Assembly: GCF_003863965.1 (NCBI RefSeq)
Contig: NZ_RRCN01000001.1
Span: forward strand, 5,104,304-5,168,303
Direction: 5' to 3'
Length of the DNA stretch: 64,000 nt
DNA from: Paenibacillus oralis
Lineage (GTDB): Bacteria; Bacillota; Bacilli; Paenibacillales; Paenibacillaceae
Below the pieces are notes generated by a model. It had not been told where the DNA came from, ran no database searches, and worked only from the letters and a program-made list of their open reading frames with translations. Position 1 is the stretch's first letter; each line of letters opens with the position of its first letter. Shown here one piece after another: positions 25,393 to 34,582 of this stretch. The position numbers and the translations under genes are program-made.

Positions 25393-26274
25393 ATGAAAAA
25401 AACGCCAAAATTAAAATTTACAGCCGCTTTGCTGCTGACCGGTTCGCTGCTTATGACGACTTCCGTTTCCGCTTTCAGCGATGTGCAGGGAGACGATGCG
25501 GGTATTACCGAGTCACTGCAGCAAAAAGGAATCATCCAAGGAATCACGAAGGACAAGTTCGTTCCCATGGGTAAACTGACCGGAGCGCAGGCGGTGACGA
25601 TGATTGTCAATGGGCTTGGTCTTAAAGTGAAGGACGCCGCCAAATCACAGGTTCCCGCCAAGGACGAATGGTATTCCTCCGCGCTGCGGATCGCCGCAGA
25701 CAACGGCATCAAGCTGCCCAAAGACTTTGACCCGAACGCCGAGCTGACAAGGGAAGCTTTTGCCGATATTTTGGCGCAGGGCATCAACGCGACGGGCGAC
25801 TATCCGATGATCAAAATGTTCATCGAAATCGCCGATGCCGATCAGATCACCGTGGAGTATTCGGGCCACATTCAACAGCTGCTGCTGCTGAAAATCGCCA
25901 GCCTGGACGAGCAGGGCAAGTTCCATCCGAAGGACACGATAACCCGCATCGAAGCGGCCCGGCTGGTGTATAACGCGGCCGAATACATCGAAAAATACAA
26001 GGAAGCTGAACAGGGTATGCAGGATAACGTAAGCTTTCAAATCGAAAAAGTAAATGACCAAATCAACAAGGTGGTGCTTACCCGCGCCGAGCAGCCGAAC
26101 CCGGGATACGGCATTCGTGTGGCCAAAGTGGAGTTCTCCGGCGACAAGGCCACGGTTTATTACGAGTTGCTGTCCCCCGAACCGGGCATGAATTATATTC
26201 AGGTCATTTCCGATACGAAGGCGGAGACGTACATCTCCAGCCAATATACGGTGGAGGTTAAGAAGCTGTCTTAA
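25393..26274 (+). CDS. Exported SLH-domain protein with C-terminal PrcB-like domain
   Basis: Residues 1-27 are a clear signal peptide (basic start, hydrophobic core, VSAFS cleavage region). Residues 28-200 resemble three S-layer homology repeats (AFSDVQGDDAGITESLQQKG, GKLTGAQAVTMIVNGLG, ITRIEAARLVYNAA), which anchor proteins to pyruvylated wall polymer. Residues 215-290 resemble the PrcB C-terminal domain (ELLSPEPGMNYIQVISDTK...TY). The start follows GGGGGACAGAGG. Length is 293 residues. Its role is unknown; wall-anchored structural or protease-associated functions are possible. Confidence 0.85.
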   Translation: MKKTPKLKFTAALLLTGSLLMTTSVSAFSDVQGDDAGITESLQQKGIIQGITKDKFVPMGKLTGAQAVTMIVNGLGLKVKDAAKSQVPAKDEWYSSALRIAADNGIKLPKDFDPNAELTREAFADILAQGINATGDYPMIKMFIEIADADQITVEYSGHIQQLLLLKIASLDEQGKFHPKDTITRIEAARLVYNAAEYIEKYKEAEQGMQDNVSFQIEKVNDQINKVVLTRAEQPNPGYGIRVAKVEFSGDKATVYYELLSPEPGMNYIQVISDTKAETYISSQYTVEVKKLS

Positions 26275-26286
26275 CCAAAACGCATA

Positions 26287-26336
26287 TGAAAAAAACCTTC
26301 AGAACCGCCCGATAAGCGGATCTGAAGGTTTTTTTG
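26287..26336. terminator. Bidirectional terminator
   Basis: AAAAAACCTTCAGA pairs with TCTGAAGGTTTTTTT around an inner CCGC/GCGG stem. A- and T-runs on both sides suit the convergent genes. Confidence 0.9.
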
Positions 26337-26354
26337 TCACCGCGAAGGCGGCGG

Positions 26355-28427
26355 TCAGCTCGGATTAGCCACGGGCGTCGAGGACTGGCCTGCCGCCGGC
26401 GTGCCGGACGCTTCCGCGCCTCCGTGCTGCAGGCGGTACATTTGATAATACCGTCCACCTAAAGCAAGCAGTTCCTCGTGCGTGCCGCGCTCCACGATTT
26501 CGCCGCGATGCAGCACAAGAATCATGTCGGCGCTGCGGATCGTGGACAAGCGGTGCGCGATGATGAACGTCGTCCGGCCCCGCTTCAATACCTCCAGCGC
26601 GTTTTGGATCAGCGCTTCGGTTTCCGTATCGATGTTGGCGGTCGCCTCATCGAGAATCAGGATGGCCGGATCGAAGGCAAGCGCCCGCGCAAACGAGATC
26701 AGCTGGCGTTCGCCGGCGGACAAGGTGCTGCCTTTTTCCACGACCGGTTCCTCCAGCCCTTTGGGCAGGTGCGCGAGAATCCGCGCTGCGCCAACGTCGC
26801 GCAAGGCCTGCTCCGCCGCTTCCCGGGGGATCCGCTCGTCGCCCAAAGTGACGTTGGACAGAATCGTCCCGGTGAACAAGTAAGGGTCTTGCAGCACGAT
26901 GCCCATATGCCGGCGAATCCACTGCTTGGGCAGGTCCTTCACCGGCTGGCCGTCGATCGTGATCGTGCCTTTTTGCGGATCGTAAAAACGGAACAGCAGG
27001 TTGATGATCGAGCTTTTGCCGGACCCGGTATGCCCGACCAGCGCCACCGTTTGGCCCTGCTTCGCTTCAAACGAAATATTTTTCAGCACATAATCCTTTT
27101 TGTAGGCAAACGATACGTCTTTGAACTCCACGTTCCCTTTGTAACGCGGCATCGAGCCGTCCACGACGTCTTCGCCCGGTTCGTCCATCAGGGCAAACAC
27201 CCGCCCGGCGGACACCATCGAGGTGTCGAGCGCGGCCAGTTGGTTGACCATCCCGGTGATCGGCTGGAACAGACGCCCCAGCACGTCGACGAAGGCGTAC
27301 AGCACGCCCAGCGAAATGACGCTGTCCCCGCCAAGCTGCGCCGAACCGAAATACCAGAGCACCGCGGCAAAAGCCAGGTTGCGGATTACGTTCACCAGGT
27401 TATGCGAGGTAAAAGCGTTCAGGTTCAGCATCTTGTTCTGATATTTCATATAATCGTCGTTCAGGTTTTCGAACTCTTCCTTCGTTTTCGCCTCGCGGCG
27501 GAAAATGCGGATGATCGACATCCCCTGAATCGACTCGTTGATGATCGCGTTGATCTCGCTAAGCCGCGAGCGGATGATCGTGTTGTATTTGGTGGCGAAC
27601 TTCCGGTACAGCACCACCCACAGGTAAATGACCGGCACGATGAACAGGCAGATCAGGCCGAGCCGCACGTCGAGAATAAACAGCGCCACATAGACGCCCA
27701 GCATATTGATAATCCCGGAAAAAAAGTTCGCCAGCACCGCGATGAACAGATCTTTGACCGCTTCCGTGTCGTTCGTCACCCGGGATACGACTTTTCCGGC
27801 CGGCAGATTGTCGAAGAAATACACCGGCAGCCGCTGGATGTGGGCGTAGACGTCCATACGCAGCTTGCGGATGACTTTGTTGGCGGAGGACTGCAGCCAG
27901 TACGTTTTACCGAATTCCATCACGATGGAGACGGCCAGAAAAACAAAGTACCAAATAATCAGCAAAATAATGCCGGGAACCTCGGGTTTGTAAAAAGCGA
28001 ACAGCCCGGAGGCGCTGAGCTTTTGCGCCGGATATTCGCTTACGGTGCCGTCCTTCCGCGTGATGGTCAGTAAGCCGTCCTGGAAGCTGCGGTCGCCGGA
28101 GACGTCCGCGACCGGCTCATCGATGAACAGGAAGCTGGTTCCGACCTGCAGCACGCGCGCTTCGCCGCCTTTGGCTTCGCCTTCCGCGAAGCGGTCGCCG
28201 CGCTTAAAGTACCGGCCGTCGTAAAGGGCGGTGCCCTCGTCTTGGCTCGCCGTTTCGTAAAACGGCTGTTCGATCGCCAGCATATGATCGTCGATCATCG
28301 CGCGGGCGATAAACGGGCCGGCGAGTTCGGCGGCGACGCCGATCGCCAGCATGACGAGCGCGAGAATAAATGTATTTTTTGCCGTTAAGGCGTATTTGAA
28401 TAACGATTTCCCCGTATGGGTGTGCAT
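26355..28427 (-). CDS. bmrD: Heterodimeric ABC exporter subunit, BmrD/YheH-like
   Basis: This is a half-size exporter of 690 residues with six membrane helices and an ATPase domain. An insertion of about 90 residues after the first helix (residues 55-145, YDGRYFKRGDRF...) is typical of YheH. The ATPase has Walker A GHTGSGKSS, signature LSAGERQLIS and Walker B ILDEAT with the catalytic Glu intact. The partner gene ends 16 bases upstream. In B. subtilis BmrC/BmrD export drugs and are induced by ribosome-targeting antibiotics. The pair here has the same asymmetry. Confidence 0.9.
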   Translation of the reverse strand: MHTHTGKSLFKYALTAKNTFILALVMLAIGVAAELAGPFIARAMIDDHMLAIEQPFYETASQDEGTALYDGRYFKRGDRFAEGEAKGGEARVLQVGTSFLFIDEPVADVSGDRSFQDGLLTITRKDGTVSEYPAQKLSASGLFAFYKPEVPGIILLIIWYFVFLAVSIVMEFGKTYWLQSSANKVIRKLRMDVYAHIQRLPVYFFDNLPAGKVVSRVTNDTEAVKDLFIAVLANFFSGIINMLGVYVALFILDVRLGLICLFIVPVIYLWVVLYRKFATKYNTIIRSRLSEINAIINESIQGMSIIRIFRREAKTKEEFENLNDDYMKYQNKMLNLNAFTSHNLVNVIRNLAFAAVLWYFGSAQLGGDSVISLGVLYAFVDVLGRLFQPITGMVNQLAALDTSMVSAGRVFALMDEPGEDVVDGSMPRYKGNVEFKDVSFAYKKDYVLKNISFEAKQGQTVALVGHTGSGKSSIINLLFRFYDPQKGTITIDGQPVKDLPKQWIRRHMGIVLQDPYLFTGTILSNVTLGDERIPREAAEQALRDVGAARILAHLPKGLEEPVVEKGSTLSAGERQLISFARALAFDPAILILDEATANIDTETEALIQNALEVLKRGRTTFIIAHRLSTIRSADMILVLHRGEIVERGTHEELLALGGRYYQMYRLQHGGAEASGTPAAGQSSTPVANPS

Positions 28428-28443
28428 AACTTAGGACACCTCC

Positions 28444-30189
28444 TTAGTCAGTCAGGTTCGATTCGACCTGCTGGCGTTCGTATTGTTCGCGGTACCAGCC
28501 GCCGCGCGCAAGCAGCGATTCGTGGGTACCTTCTTCGATGATGCGGCCTTTCTCCAGCACGACGATCCAGTCGGCATGCTCCACCGCGGACAGCCGGTGC
28601 GTGGAGATGAGCGTTGTTTTGCCGGCTCGGCGGCTGCGGATGTTTTCGATGATCCGGGCTTCGGTCCGCGCATCGACGGCCGACAGCGCGTCGTCGAGAA
28701 TCAGGATGTCCGGATCGGCGATAAACGCCCGGGCCAGCGACACGCGCTGCTTTTGGCCGCCGGAAAGGGCCACGCCTCTCTCGCCGACCAAGGTGTCCAG
28801 CCCGTCGGACAATGTGCCGAGGTCCTGGTCGAAGGCGGCAGTGCGGATCGCTTCCATGATGACTTCATCCGGCGCGTCTTTGCAGCCGAACTGGATGTTC
28901 TCGCGGACCGTTTTGGAGAACAGGATTTGCTCCTGCGGCACATACCCGACCCACCCGTGCAGCTGTTTCACCGCGATGTCCTGGATCGGCACGCCGGAGA
29001 CGGATAGTTCGCCGCTGCCAAGCGGATATTCGTGCAGCAACTGCTTGAGCAGCGTCGACTTGCCGCTGCCGGTCCGGCCGACGATTCCGAGCGTCTCTCC
29101 GCGCTGAATCTTGAGGTTGACATGTTCCAGATTATTGACGGTCGATGTCGGATAACGGAACGTAACGTCTTTGAATTCGAGCGTTTCCGGCGTTTCCACC
29201 TGCACCGGATTCGGCACGTCTTCAACGTCCGGCTTGACGTTCAGCGTTTCGTTGACGCGGTCGAGCGAAGCGCCGCCGCGCTGCATAATGTTGATCAACT
29301 CGCCGATCGCAAACATCGGCCAGATCATCATCCCCAGGTACATGTTGAAGGACACGAGATCGCCCAGGGTTAATTCGTTATGAAAGACGAGATAAATGCC
29401 GTACGTCAGCCCGATTGCGTAGCTGAGACCAACGCAGAGCCGGATGGTCGGTTCAAAGTAGGCGTCTACTTTGGCGACCGCGAGGTTTTTCTGGTAAACG
29501 TCATTGGTAATGTCGGCAAAACGCTGTTCATCATTCCGTTCCTGTACATAGGCGCGAATAACACGGATGCCGGCGACAGATTCCAGCACCTGGTCGTTCA
29601 TGTCTCCGAACGCATCCTGCGCCAGCGTGTAGCGCTCATGGATGATTTTCCCGTAAATCTTCATCGCCAGGGCGATAAAGGGGAGGGGGATGATGGCCGC
29701 AAGCGTCAGCTTCCAACTGATCAACGTGCCCATGGCGACAAAAATGACCGCCAGATACGCCGTCGAGTCGGTGAGCGTCAGCATCCCGAAGCCGGCGGTT
29801 TGGGCGACCGAGCGCAAGTCGTTCGTAGCCCGGGCCATTAGATCCCCGGTGCGGCTGCGCTCGAAAAACGGCGGCGTCATCCGCAGCAGATGGCTCATAA
29901 AACGCGAGCGCAGCAGCCGCTCCACCAGGTTCGATCCGCCGAACAGCGAATGCATCCATATGTAGGTGATCCAATAAATGAACAGTAAAAAGCCGATGAT
30001 GAGCAGAATATATTTCGTAAGCGAGCCCCAAGTTACGGTGCCGCCTACAATTTCGTCGATGGCGCTGCCAAGCAGCCGCGGCGGGGCGAGTTCAACGATC
30101 CCCGCCAGGATGAGCAGGAACAGGCCGATGATGTAGCGCCTCTTTTCACGCTTAAAAAACCAGCCCAAATTTTTCAGAACCGAAAACAT
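28444..30189 (-). CDS. bmrC: Heterodimeric ABC exporter subunit, BmrC/YheI-like
   Basis: This half-transporter of 581 residues has six helices, then Walker A GRTGSGKST, signature LSGGQKQR and Walker B LILDDALSAVD. The Asp in place of the catalytic Glu marks the degenerate ATP site of YheI-type subunits, so it needs BmrD as partner. The start ATG (30187-30189) follows AAGGAGGAAATC; the in-frame extension upstream runs through a hairpin and is not protein-like. A terminator-like hairpin lies in the leader, as in attenuated drug-exporter operons. Confidence 0.92.
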   Translation of the reverse strand: MFSVLKNLGWFFKREKRRYIIGLFLLILAGIVELAPPRLLGSAIDEIVGGTVTWGSLTKYILLIIGFLLFIYWITYIWMHSLFGGSNLVERLLRSRFMSHLLRMTPPFFERSRTGDLMARATNDLRSVAQTAGFGMLTLTDSTAYLAVIFVAMGTLISWKLTLAAIIPLPFIALAMKIYGKIIHERYTLAQDAFGDMNDQVLESVAGIRVIRAYVQERNDEQRFADITNDVYQKNLAVAKVDAYFEPTIRLCVGLSYAIGLTYGIYLVFHNELTLGDLVSFNMYLGMMIWPMFAIGELINIMQRGGASLDRVNETLNVKPDVEDVPNPVQVETPETLEFKDVTFRYPTSTVNNLEHVNLKIQRGETLGIVGRTGSGKSTLLKQLLHEYPLGSGELSVSGVPIQDIAVKQLHGWVGYVPQEQILFSKTVRENIQFGCKDAPDEVIMEAIRTAAFDQDLGTLSDGLDTLVGERGVALSGGQKQRVSLARAFIADPDILILDDALSAVDARTEARIIENIRSRRAGKTTLISTHRLSAVEHADWIVVLEKGRIIEEGTHESLLARGGWYREQYERQQVESNLTD

Positions 30190-30653
30190 ATTGCGATTTC
30201 CTCCTTTTTTCCATACCAGGTTGTTCTGTGGCTTAAAAAACCGCAAAAAAGGCATATCGTCCGTAAACGATATGCCTTCAAAAACCTTAACATATGCCGC
30301 GTACGCCGCTCTAGAACAGAAGCAGCCCCGCGTATAATTCCTTTGCCGAATCCATCCCTTCAAAAATGGCGGGGCGGTCAGCGTTTAGTTGGGTCCAAGC
30401 GAGTTAGGGCTGCTCCGGTATTCGGTTGTGGATGGTCCATATGCGGACGTACGTCGGAATCTTTGAACTTGAACACCGTGCTCACCCTTTCTTGGTATAT
30501 TGGTAATTACTTGAAAATGCGGTCTTGTATGTTCCCGATTGTATCACCGGATTCAAGAAGATGTCAAACTTTATTTTTCCCGCTTCCGAACATGGGTTTG
30601 GCAATCGGCCCGGTTTGGTCTACAATAAAAGAAAAAGGAGAGGGGAGAATCTG
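30190..30653 (-). promoter_or_regulatory. bmrC leader with attenuator-like terminator
   Basis: Read on the minus strand, GGCATATCGT (30251-30260) and ACGATATGCC (30267-30276) form a perfect 10-pair hairpin followed by six T and another T-rich run, 56 bases before bmrC. A second GGCATAT (30292-30298), just upstream, could pair with the same ATATGCC strand, giving a competing antiterminator. In B. subtilis bmrCD is controlled by ribosome-mediated attenuation through the leader peptide BmrB. A leader peptide with a convincing ribosome site could not be fixed here. The HesB-like gene's promoter occupies the far end of this spacer on the plus strand. Confidence 0.6.
30598..30626 (+). promoter_or_regulatory. 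Sigma-A promoter of the HesB-like gene
   Basis: TTGGCA (30598-30603) and TACAAT (30621-30626) are separated by exactly 17 bases, 28 bases upstream of the start codon. Confidence 0.8.
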
Positions 30654-30953
30654 ATGATCCACGTTACACAAGAAGCGGCCGAATGGTTTAAGCGGGAGTT
30701 GGACCTGAAAAACGGGCAAGCCGTGCGTTTTTTCGCCCGCTATAGCTCGGGGGGGAAACTGTATCCGGGGTTCTCGCTTGGCATCGGAGTCGATCGTCCG
30801 GTATCACCGGCCTTGACTTCGGAGGTAGAGGGCATCACGTTTTATATGGAGGACCAGGATAAATGGTATTTGGACGGCTATCATTTGAACGTGACGTATG
30901 ACGAGGGGCTTGGCGACATCGAATACAAATACGAGGCGGCGCAACCGAACTGA
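30654..30953 (+). CDS. HesB/YneR-like protein lacking cysteines
   Basis: The 99-residue protein belongs to the HesB-like (A-type carrier fold) family: MIHVTQEAAEWFKREL at the start, VRFFARYSSGGKLYPGFSLGI in the middle. True A-type carriers use three cysteines; this one has none, so it is unlikely to hold an Fe-S cluster. It resembles B. subtilis YneR, of unknown role. The ATG follows GGAGAGGGG, and a good promoter lies upstream. Confidence 0.85.
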   Translation: MIHVTQEAAEWFKRELDLKNGQAVRFFARYSSGGKLYPGFSLGIGVDRPVSPALTSEVEGITFYMEDQDKWYLDGYHLNVTYDEGLGDIEYKYEAAQPN

Positions 30954-30993
30954 CCGGCCGCATGGCCGGCAGCCTTATGCCATAACGAAACAG

Positions 30994-31016
30994 GGCCCGT
31001 TCTTCGCGGGCCTTTT
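30994..31016 (+). terminator. Intrinsic terminator after the HesB-like gene
   Basis: GGCCCG and CGGGCC pair across a short loop, followed by TTTTCTG. Confidence 0.8.
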
Positions 31017-31035
31017 CTGTCGTATTGTATCCCAA

Positions 31036-31539
31036 TCAAATCATGCTGTCTTCCATGGCAAATTCAAAATCGCCGATATCAAACACTTGAACCGGCATTT
31101 CCGCTTCGATGATCCGCCGGATCAGCTCCAATTGATCGGTTAAAATCGGGGCGTTCTCCCGGTGGGCGGTGAGCACGATTTCCGTTTCGATCGGGTCGAG
31201 AAACTCGCCGTATTGTTCATTGTCGACCGCGTTGACGACGGTCCAGGATATTTTATCGCCGAACAAAATGGACGGGCTTTTGGACCAGGGCACGTTTAAC
31301 GCGCGTTCAAGCTTCTTGCGGTTCAGCGGCTCCTCCAAATAAGTGATCAGCTCGCCTATTTTTTGTTTGACGTGAAAATCGTCGGCCGGATCGTTCATTA
31401 ACGGTTCCGGGCTATTTTGAAATTCATAGAGCTCCATGACGGTGGTGTAGGGTACAATATATTCAACAGGTGCCTGGGGCACCAGCAATTCTCCATAAAT
31501 CGCCACCATCACGGCTTCAATGACAAATCGGCGTGACAT
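31036..31539 (-). CDS. Conserved-looking protein of unknown function
   Basis: The 167-residue product is soluble and acidic, starting MSRRFVIEAVMVAIYGELL. No motif allowed a family assignment. The second ATG (31537-31539) is preferred to the first, because GGAGG stands six bases before it and directly abuts the first. It is flanked by a convergent HesB-like gene and a divergent ABC exporter gene. No cysteine, signal peptide or membrane segment is seen. Confidence 0.75.
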   Translation of the reverse strand: MSRRFVIEAVMVAIYGELLVPQAPVEYIVPYTTVMELYEFQNSPEPLMNDPADDFHVKQKIGELITYLEEPLNRKKLERALNVPWSKSPSILFGDKISWTVVNAVDNEQYGEFLDPIETEIVLTAHRENAPILTDQLELIRRIIEAEMPVQVFDIGDFEFAMEDSMI

Positions 31540-31737
31540 GGTCATCCTCCTAAACCGGCCTGTGCCTCGTTGCTGCGTTATTTTCATAGTGAGTTATCAA
31601 ATATAAATGGAGTATACCACAACCGGTTTATAAATTCAGCCTTGCTTTGCGAAAATCGGCGTATATCCCCAAAACCGGGATATGTTGCCATTGCGAAAAA
31701 ATGATATTTTTTACCAAGAGAGGGATGTGCGCTCAAG

Positions 31738-33570
31738 TTGAAATATTGGAAAGCCTATCTTACGTTTGTCCGGCCTTATACGAAATGGATTATCTTGACT
31801 TTGTTCATCGGCATACTGAAGTTCGGCATTCCATCGCTGCTCCCGCTCGTGCAAAAGTACGTGGTGGACGATATTTTAATGAACGGGGGCATGGCGGCCG
31901 GGCAAAAGGTGTCGCAGCTGTTGATCGTGCTCGGAATCACGTTGTTTTTGTTCGTCATCGTCCGCGGGCCGGTGGAATATGCGCGGCAGTATTTTGCCCA
32001 GTTTATTACGGCGCGGATTTTGTTTGACCTGCGGAACCGGCTGTACGGGCATCTGCAAAGGCTCTCGCTGCGGTATTATCAGAATACGAAGGTGGGGGAA
32101 ATCATTTCCCGCTTCATCAACGACGCGGAGCAGACGAAAAATATCGTTGAAGTCGGGATGATGAACGTCTGGCTGGACACGTTTACGCTCGTGTTCGTGC
32201 TCGGGTTTATGTTTTATTTGAACCCGCTGCTGGCGCTGGTGTCGATCGCGATTTTTCCTTTGTATGCGATCGCGGTCAAGGTGCTGTACAAGCGGCTGAA
32301 AAAGCTGACCAAAGACCGGTCCGCGGCCCTGGCGGGCATTCAGGCTTATTTGCATGAGCGCATTCAGGGGATCTCGGTCATCCGCAGCTTTGCGCTGGAG
32401 CGGCACGACCGCAAGAAGTTCGAAGGGATCAACGGCAAGTATTTGCAAAAAGCGATGGCCCACAGCCGCTGGAACGCCTGGACGTTCGCCATCATCAACA
32501 CGATGACCGACATCGCGCCGCTGCTTGTGATCGGGTACGGCGGTTATCAGGTGATTCAGGGGCATTTGACGCTGGGCACGTTTGTGGCCTTTTTCGGCTA
32601 TCTGGACCGTTTGTATGCGCCGCTGAAGCGGCTGATCAATTCGTCGACGACGCTGACGCAGGCCTCAGCTTCATGGGAACGGGTGCTGGAGCTGCTGGAG
32701 GAGCCTTACGACATGACCGATGAGCCGGACGCGGCGGTTCTGCCCCGGGGCAGCCACGGCTTGGCGTTCCGAAACGTTTGGTTTAGGTACCAGGAGCAGG
32801 GGCAGTGGGTGCTGAAGGATATTTCGTTTGCCGCGGCGCCCGGGCAAACGGTGGCGTTCGTCGGCATGAGCGGCGGCGGGAAATCGTCGCTGGTTGGTTT
32901 GATTCCCCGTTTCTACGATATTCAGAAAGGGGAGGTGATCGTCGGGGGCCGGGATGTCCGGCAGTGGACGATGGAAAGCTTGCGCAGCGGGATCGGGATG
33001 GTGCTGCAGGACAATTTCCTGTTTAGCGGCAGCGTGCGCGACAACATCCTGTTCGGCCGCCCGGACGCTGATGAGGAGGCGGTAACCGCCGCGGCGAAAG
33101 CGGCCAATGCGCATGATTTTATCATGCAGCTGTCAAGCGGCTATGACACCGAGGTCGGCGAGCGCGGCGTGAAGCTGTCCGGCGGCCAAAAGCAGCGGAT
33201 CGCCATCGCCCGCGTGTTCTTGAAGGACCCGCCGATCCTCATCCTCGACGAGGCGACGTCCGCGCTCGATCTGGAGTCGGAGCACCTGATCCAGCAGTCG
33301 CTGCTGCAGCTTGCGCACAGCCGCACGACGCTGATCGTCGCGCACCGCCTGTCCACGATCACCCATGCCGACCAAATCATCGTCATGAAGGACGGCGAAA
33401 TCGCCGAACGCGGCACGCACGATGAGCTGATGGCCAAACCGGACGGCGTGTACGCGCAGCTGTACAATATCCAGAATTTAACCCCAGTGGAGGTGAGGTT
33501 GGGTAATGACGGGCTCGGCAACGATCTCAGGCCGCCTGCTCCGATTGTCGGCCGGCGAGGGAGTTATTAA
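31738..33570 (+). CDS. ABC exporter, ATP-binding/permease half-transporter (YwjA-like)
   Basis: The 610-residue protein has six membrane helices (residues 15-300) and one ATPase domain with Walker A GMSGGGKSS, signature LSGGQKQRIA and Walker B ILDEATSALD, all catalytic residues intact, so it can act as a homodimer. It resembles YwjA/MsbA-type lipid or drug exporters of Bacillales. The TTG at 31738 is the most upstream start giving the conserved KYWKAYLTFVRPY; GAGAGGGATG lies 12 bases before it. It is a single-gene unit. Confidence 0.88.
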   Translation: MKYWKAYLTFVRPYTKWIILTLFIGILKFGIPSLLPLVQKYVVDDILMNGGMAAGQKVSQLLIVLGITLFLFVIVRGPVEYARQYFAQFITARILFDLRNRLYGHLQRLSLRYYQNTKVGEIISRFINDAEQTKNIVEVGMMNVWLDTFTLVFVLGFMFYLNPLLALVSIAIFPLYAIAVKVLYKRLKKLTKDRSAALAGIQAYLHERIQGISVIRSFALERHDRKKFEGINGKYLQKAMAHSRWNAWTFAIINTMTDIAPLLVIGYGGYQVIQGHLTLGTFVAFFGYLDRLYAPLKRLINSSTTLTQASASWERVLELLEEPYDMTDEPDAAVLPRGSHGLAFRNVWFRYQEQGQWVLKDISFAAAPGQTVAFVGMSGGGKSSLVGLIPRFYDIQKGEVIVGGRDVRQWTMESLRSGIGMVLQDNFLFSGSVRDNILFGRPDADEEAVTAAAKAANAHDFIMQLSSGYDTEVGERGVKLSGGQKQRIAIARVFLKDPPILILDEATSALDLESEHLIQQSLLQLAHSRTTLIVAHRLSTITHADQIIVMKDGEIAERGTHDELMAKPDGVYAQLYNIQNLTPVEVRLGNDGLGNDLRPPAPIVGRRGSY

Positions 33571-34069
33571 ATAACGGAAAAACAGTACGTTATTTCAGTT
33601 CATTTACCGAAAATGCGGGCAATAGAGGGAAAAAATGGCGTTATTTTTCGAAGAAGAGAGCAATCAGGACAGTTCTTGGCGGCTGGATAGAAAATAAGAC
33701 CATAATATTCCCCTATTCTGCCAAGCAACCTTCACAACGAGGAAATAGATACAAAAAATTCCGCTATTCTCTTTCGTAACGGACCTGAACGAAATTATCC
33801 GGACCCAAACAAGCTGATTTTGCCCCTAACGGACTGGTTGGGCGTTATTTGGCCGAATGGCACAAGAGTATGCTCATTGAGAGCAAATAACGCCCGCTGG
33901 CCCGCTGAGTCCGTAAGCTTGGGAAATACCGGGAAATGGTGCGAATAGCGGCATCTGGGTCCGTTAGCACCGGAAGCCGTTACCGGCCGATTATCAGCTT
34001 GGACTTACGTAAACTTAAGGTGACTGCCCCTCGTTTAGGTCCTATCGGCAGGGCGGAGGGGGCGGCAGC
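33571..34069. repeat. Non-coding spacer with dispersed repeats
   Basis: No gene is seen. The segment 33907-33971 (TCCGT..., core GGGAAATACCGGGAAATGG, then GTCCGTTAG) is closely matched by 61343-61407. The words AATAACGG, GCGTTATTT and AATAGCGG recur in both orientations within the spacer. Confidence 0.65.
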
Positions 34070-34522
34070 CTACAGCTTCCCGATCATCAGCGACAAAATC
34101 CCGGCGGCGATCAGCGGGCCGACAGGGACGCCGCGGAAAAACGCGACGCCGAGCACCGTGCCGATGAGCAGCCCCGCCACGACGGTCGGCTGACTGCCCA
34201 TGAGCGCCGCGCCGCGGCCGCCGAGCCAGGCGACAAGCATGCCGACGCCGATGGCGAGCAGCGATTTCCAGTTGAGAAAAGATCCCCACAGCGTCTGAAT
34301 CGAGATTTTCCCGCTGGCGACGGGGCTCATGACCCCGATAGTTAAAATAATGATGCCGATCGTCAGCCCGTATTTGTCCAGCCAGGGGAACGTGCTGTTC
34401 AAATGCAGCACACGCAGCAGCAGCAGGACGATCATCGCCACTGTAATCGGCATATTGCTGCTGAAGATCCCCAGAGCGGCCAGAAGCAAAAGCAGCAGCG
34501 AAGTGACATCGATTTGATTCAT
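34070..34522 (-). CDS. DUF441 family membrane protein
   Basis: This 150-residue protein has about four hydrophobic helices (LLLLLLAALGIF; ITVAMIVLLLLRVL; LTIGIIILTIGVMSP; LIGTVLGVAFFRGVPVGPLIAAG) and matches the YtwI/DUF441 family. ATG at 34522 follows GGAGG; a GTG 12 bases upstream touches the ribosome site and is rejected. The function is unknown. Confidence 0.88.
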   Translation of the reverse strand: MNQIDVTSLLLLLLAALGIFSSNMPITVAMIVLLLLRVLHLNSTFPWLDKYGLTIGIIILTIGVMSPVASGKISIQTLWGSFLNWKSLLAIGVGMLVAWLGGRGAALMGSQPTVVAGLLIGTVLGVAFFRGVPVGPLIAAGILSLMIGKL

Positions 34523-34582
34523 GGTGCTTCGCACCTCCTCATATGGACAAATCCGAACTTGGCTTTGCGCTATTTTGGCGCG

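Noticed and set aside
26478..28073. A 531-residue plus-strand open frame
   Set aside because: It lies antisense to the bmrD-type gene and shows only compositional bias, no domain.
30399..30461. A 20-residue minus-strand ORF as the leader peptide of bmrC
   Set aside because: No ribosome site precedes it, so it cannot be preferred over other short frames in the leader.
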